A DNA stretch of 64,000 nt from the NCBI RefSeq assembly GCF_035552695.1, contig NZ_DASZKT010000230.1, positions 1-64,000 of the forward strand, written 5' to 3'. Below the pieces are notes generated by a model. It saw only the letters and a program-made list of their open reading frames with translations, ran no database searches and was not told the DNA's origin. Made by a program: the position numbers and the translations under genes. This document shows positions 61,684 through 64,000 of the stretch, piece by piece. How positions within the stretch are numbered: position 1 is the first letter of the stretch; each line of letters opens with the position of its first letter. The stretch is from Actinospica sp035552695 (GTDB lineage Bacteria; Actinomycetota; Actinomycetes; Streptomycetales; Catenulisporaceae).

Positions 61684-62150
61684 TGAGCCCCAGCCAGACG
61701 CCCGATGCCAGCACCCAGGACCTGCGCACCGCCGCGGCCGAGTTCACCTGGCTGGTCACGCGCTTCGCCACCGACACCGCCGGGGTCGCGGACGCGATCG
61801 CGGTCTCCTCGGACGGCCTGCTGATCGCGGTGTCGAGGCCGGAGGACCGCGGCTCCTCGGAGCGCCTCGCCGCGATCGTCTCCGGCCTCACGAGCCTGGC
61901 GGCGGGGGCCGCCGGGCACTACGGGCTCGGTCCGCTGCGCAAGGTGATCATCGACATGGAGGACGGACACCTGCTCGTCTCCTCGATCGGCAGCGGCTGC
62001 GTGCTCGGCGTGGTCACCGCGAAGGACGCCAAGCTGGGCAACGTGGCCTACGAGATGACGCTCTTCGGCAACCGGGTCGGCGCGGTGCTCAACCCGCAGC
62101 TGATCATGGAGCTGAAGAACTCAGTGACCGCCGCCGGAGTGTCGACATGA
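61683..62150 (+). CDS. CvnB-type roadblock/LC7 protein
   Basis: ATG 61683 overlaps the kinase stop (TGATG); a GTG at 61680 overlapping by four bases is an alternative. The 155-aa protein has the roadblock fold: 'AAAEFTWLVTRFATDTAGVADAIAVSSDGLLIAVSRPEDRGSSERLAAIVSGLTSLAAGAAGHYGLGPLRKVIIDMEDGHLLVSSIGSGCVLGVVTAKDAKLGNVAYEMTLFGNRV'. In conservons CvnB is thought to be the partner of the GTPase CvnD. Overlaps CvnC by four bases. Confidence 0.93.
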   Translation: MSPSQTPDASTQDLRTAAAEFTWLVTRFATDTAGVADAIAVSSDGLLIAVSRPEDRGSSERLAAIVSGLTSLAAGAAGHYGLGPLRKVIIDMEDGHLLVSSIGSGCVLGVVTAKDAKLGNVAYEMTLFGNRVGAVLNPQLIMELKNSVTAAGVST

Positions 62151-62569
62151 GCCGCGATACGGGGGAGAGTCCGCGACCCGGCACGGTCACGGAGCCGGCG
62201 GGTACCGGGACCCGGCCCGGCGTCGTGCGGCCGTTCCTGCTCACCGAGGGCCGGGTCGTGGCCGCCGGTGTGGAGCTGCCGATGGAGACGCAGGTGGTCG
62301 CGACCACGGAGGGGCTGCACCAGCTGGGGGCGCTGGCCTTCGAGCGGCGCGCTATCGTCGAGGCCTGCGGTACCCCGCAGTCCCTCGCCGAGCTCGCCGT
62401 GCGACTCGGCCTGCATCTGAACGTGGTCCGGGTGCTGGCGGGGGACCTGCGGGCCGGGCGGTTCCTGACGGTGCACGAGCCGCGGTCCGCCATCAACACC
62501 GACGTCGACGTCCTGCGAAGGGTCATCAATGGGCTACGAGCCATACCCACCGCCGCCGGTCGCGCCTGA
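62147..62569 (+). CDS. CvnC-type DUF742 protein
   Basis: ATG 62147 overlaps the CvnB stop. The 140-aa protein has the DUF742 pattern with a winged-helix-like core: 'GVVRPFLLTEGRVVAAGVELPMETQVVATTEGLHQLGALAFERRAIVEACGTPQSLAELAVRLGLHLNVVRVLAGDLRAGRFLTVHEP'. DUF742 members contain a 'VRPF-LT-GR' start and a helix-turn-helix; in conservons they form the third component. Role not settled. Confidence 0.92.
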   Translation: MSRDTGESPRPGTVTEPAGTGTRPGVVRPFLLTEGRVVAAGVELPMETQVVATTEGLHQLGALAFERRAIVEACGTPQSLAELAVRLGLHLNVVRVLAGDLRAGRFLTVHEPRSAINTDVDVLRRVINGLRAIPTAAGRA

Positions 62570-62658
62570 GATGCGCGCCCACACCGCCGGCGACCGGCTC
62601 AATCCCGGCGCCCCCTCCGCCCCTTTCCGCAGCCGCCCCGAGCAAGCATAGGTTCGAC

Positions 62659-63258
62659 ATGGACTTCGAAGCAGGACCGCGCGGGCTGCCCGCAGAGGCG
62701 GCACCCGCGCCCATGCCGGTGAAGATGGTGATCGCCGGGGGATTCGGCGTAGGCAAGACCACCGCCGTCGCCGCAGTATCCGACGTACCACCGCTGACCA
62801 CCGAGGCCGCCATCACGGAGGTGGCGGCGGGGGTCGACGACGTGTCGATGACCCCGAACAAGACCACCACCACCGTCGCCATGGACTTCGGCTCGGTGAT
62901 GCTCGACCCGACGCTGAAGCTGTACCTGTTCGGCACCCCCGGCCAGGACAGATTCGGCTTCATGTGGGACGACGTCACCGAGGGCGCGCTGGGCGCCCTC
63001 GTCGTCGTGGACAGCAGAAGGCTCGAGGACTGCTTCCCCGCGGTCGACTACTTCGAGCGCCGCACGATGCCCTTCGCCGTGGCGGTCAACAGGTTCGCCG
63101 ACACCGTCCCGCACCCCCTCGACGCGGTCCGCGAGGCCCTCGACGTGGAATCCGCGGTCCCCGTCATAGAATTCGACGCCCGCGACTCCGGCTCCGTCCG
63201 CGACAGCCTCATCATCGTCCTCGAACTCGCCCTGGCCAGAGCCATGGCGGCGGCGTAG
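62659..63258 (+). CDS. CvnD-type small GTPase
   Basis: The 199-aa GTPase of the conservon has P-loop 'VIAGGFGVGKTTAVAAVSD' (residues about 25-33), G2/G3 regions 'TTTTVAMDFGSVML...LYLFGTPGQDRFGFMWDD' and 'GALGALVVVDSRRLEDCFPAVDYFERRTMPFAVAVNRFA'. The canonical G4 motif N/T-K-x-D is replaced by N-R-F, as in many prokaryotic MglA-like GTPases of this group. CvnD is the likely output switch. A strong terminator follows at 63273-63307. Confidence 0.93.
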   Translation: MDFEAGPRGLPAEAAPAPMPVKMVIAGGFGVGKTTAVAAVSDVPPLTTEAAITEVAAGVDDVSMTPNKTTTTVAMDFGSVMLDPTLKLYLFGTPGQDRFGFMWDDVTEGALGALVVVDSRRLEDCFPAVDYFERRTMPFAVAVNRFADTVPHPLDAVREALDVESAVPVIEFDARDSGSVRDSLIIVLELALARAMAAA

Positions 63259-63272
63259 ACCGGAACTGTTCA

Positions 63273-63307
63273 AGCGGGGCCCGGAGCGGATCGCTCCGGG
63301 CCCCGCT
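63273..63307 (+). terminator. 16-bp perfect hairpin terminator of the conservon
   Basis: AGCGGGGCCCGGAGCG (63273-63288) pairs exactly with CGCTCCGGGCCCCGCT (63292-63307) around GAT, 15 bases after the CvnD stop. It is followed by GCTTTGCG. It marks the end of the conservon. Confidence 0.85.
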
Positions 63308-63350
63308 GCTTTGCGTGAGCAAAATCGCCGCTCCGCGACTGTCAAAAGCG

Positions 63351-63498
63351 GACCGATTGGTCTAGAAGTGGCTCGCATCTCGGCAAAGACCATTCAGTCT
63401 GACTACGACGCATATTCGCACTTGATTCGAGTCTGAACGGTTGACTTCCCTAGACAGATCGGTCTAGGTTGGGGCTGTCGGGTAGACCAACCAGTCTG
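63351..63498 (+). promoter_or_regulatory. Promoter with TetR-type operator palindromes for the SDR gene
   Basis: Three related inverted repeats lie here: GGACC-GATT-GGTC (63351-63362 with flanks), CTAGAC-AGATCG-GTCTAG (63450-63467) and TAGAC-CAACCA-GTCT (63483-63497). The second sits inside the spacer of a promoter candidate, TTGACT (63441) to TAGGTT (63465), 18 bases apart. They resemble sites bound by LmrA/QacR-type TetR repressors. The cognate regulator is not in the window. Confidence 0.55.
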
Positions 63499-63520
63499 AT
63501 CCATGAACGGGAGACAAGCC

Positions 63521-64000
63521 ATGACGGAAGCTGTGAACACCCACTCGCCGGGCACCGCGTTGGTGACGGGGGCGACCTCGGGTATCGGCCGGGCCGTCGC
63601 CGTGCGGCTGGCGGAGGACGGCTTCCACGTCCTCGTGCACGGACGGGACGCCGAGCGGGGCGCCGAGGTCGTGCGGGAGATCGAGAAGAACGGCGGCAGC
63701 GCGGCGTTTCTCGGCGCCGATCTGGCGGACGTCCATGCGATCGATCAGGTCGCGGCGGCCGCGAGCGAGGCCGAGGTCGTGGTCAACAACGCCGGGTTCG
63801 CCTGGTTCGGCCCCACCCCGGAGTTGACGCCGGAGACCTTCGACGCCCTCTTCGCCGCCAACGTGCGCTCCGCTTACTTCCTGGTGGCCGCGCTCGCACC
63901 GAAGATGGCCGAACGAGGCCGCGGCAACATCATCAACGTCGGCAGCATGGCCGGGCAGATCGGCCTGCCGGCGGGCGCCGCATACGGCGCGACCAAGGCG
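63521..64000 (+). CDS. Short-chain dehydrogenase/reductase (partial, cut by window edge)
   Basis: ATG 63521 starts an SDR of which 160 codons are visible. The Rossmann NAD(P) motif 'ALVTGATSGIGRAVAVRLAEDGFHVLVHGRD' (T-G-x3-G-I-G), the 'VVVNNAGF' structural motif, the catalytic Ser in 'NIINVGSMAGQIG' and the Y-x3-K in 'AAYGATKA' are all present; the Arg after the first strand suggests NADPH preference. The substrate is unknown. A TetR-type operator and promoter lie upstream, so it is probably inducible. Confidence 0.92.
   Translation, partial: MTEAVNTHSPGTALVTGATSGIGRAVAVRLAEDGFHVLVHGRDAERGAEVVREIEKNGGSAAFLGADLADVHAIDQVAAAASEAEVVVNNAGFAWFGPTPELTPETFDALFAANVRSAYFLVAALAPKMAERGRGNIINVGSMAGQIGLPAGAAYGATKA

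Overview
The window is about 70% G+C DNA from a high-GC actinobacterium, probably a mycelial, Streptomyces- or Catenulispora-like one. The pointers are a complete conservon (histidine-kinase-like protein, roadblock protein, DUF742 protein, GTPase), a PAC2-family protein, a tandem-FHA ABC exporter resembling mycobacterial Rv1747, c-di-AMP (ydaO-type) riboswitches upstream of secreted lysozyme-like proteins, many GTG starts and extreme third-position GC. The genus cannot be fixed from the sequence alone.

Layout. 1-600: the 3' end of an IS1182-like transposase, then tRNA-Val(GAC) and tRNA-Gly(GCC) on the minus strand with a terminator. 0.7-13.2 kb: general accessory genes, namely a BRCT-like membrane protein, an FHA-FHA-ABC exporter, a TrmB/LuxR-like regulator, a SIMPL-domain protein with a lipoprotein, a PAC2 protein, a DUF1266 protein, an SPFH protein with an overlapping partner, a HAD hydrolase and an XRE regulator. 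13.4-22 kb: two tandem small proteins with a probable Cys/His metal site, a CmpX-like membrane protein, an ABC-F ATPase, a TetR/APC-permease/amidohydrolase unit and a GNAT acetyltransferase. 22-24.4 kb: two paralogous secreted lysozyme-like proteins, each behind its own c-di-AMP riboswitch. 24.5-31.8 kb: MarR, serB, an ABC ATPase, NfeD with a stomatin-like SPFH protein, a TauE-like permease, a Gln/Pro-rich membrane protein and a methyltransferase.

31.9-58.6 kb is a large cobalamin (B12) biosynthesis region: cobN, then, after a minus-strand dhaKLM-P450-DUF1697 block, a cobalamin riboswitch and a tightly overlapping run of a fused ChlI/ChlD-type chelatase subunit, cobO, cobB, cobI, cobM, cbiD, cobL (CbiE-CbiT), a CbiG-CobJ fusion, a small 2[4Fe-4S] ferredoxin, cobH, cbiX and a second, divergent cobL. 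A very large protein with a disordered N-terminus fused to BluB and CobT follows, then a CysG-like uroporphyrinogen-III methyltransferase. Together they cover uroporphyrinogen III to adenosylated cobyrinate diamide plus lower-ligand synthesis and activation. No cobK, cobG/cobZ, cobQ, cobD, cobU or cobS was recognised in the window. 58.8-63.3 kb holds the conservon, and the window ends inside a short-chain dehydrogenase gene preceded by TetR-type operator palindromes.

The most unusual observation is a 77-bp interspersed element found twice, before cbiX and before the HAD gene. Each copy carries a 26-codon open frame of very similar sequence (SELASE...LNT...PSA-EVGA) that overlaps the downstream start by four bases. 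Both copies are bounded by TGAGCG direct repeats, so that precise removal of 77 bp would leave a single RTGAGCG sequence at the junction.
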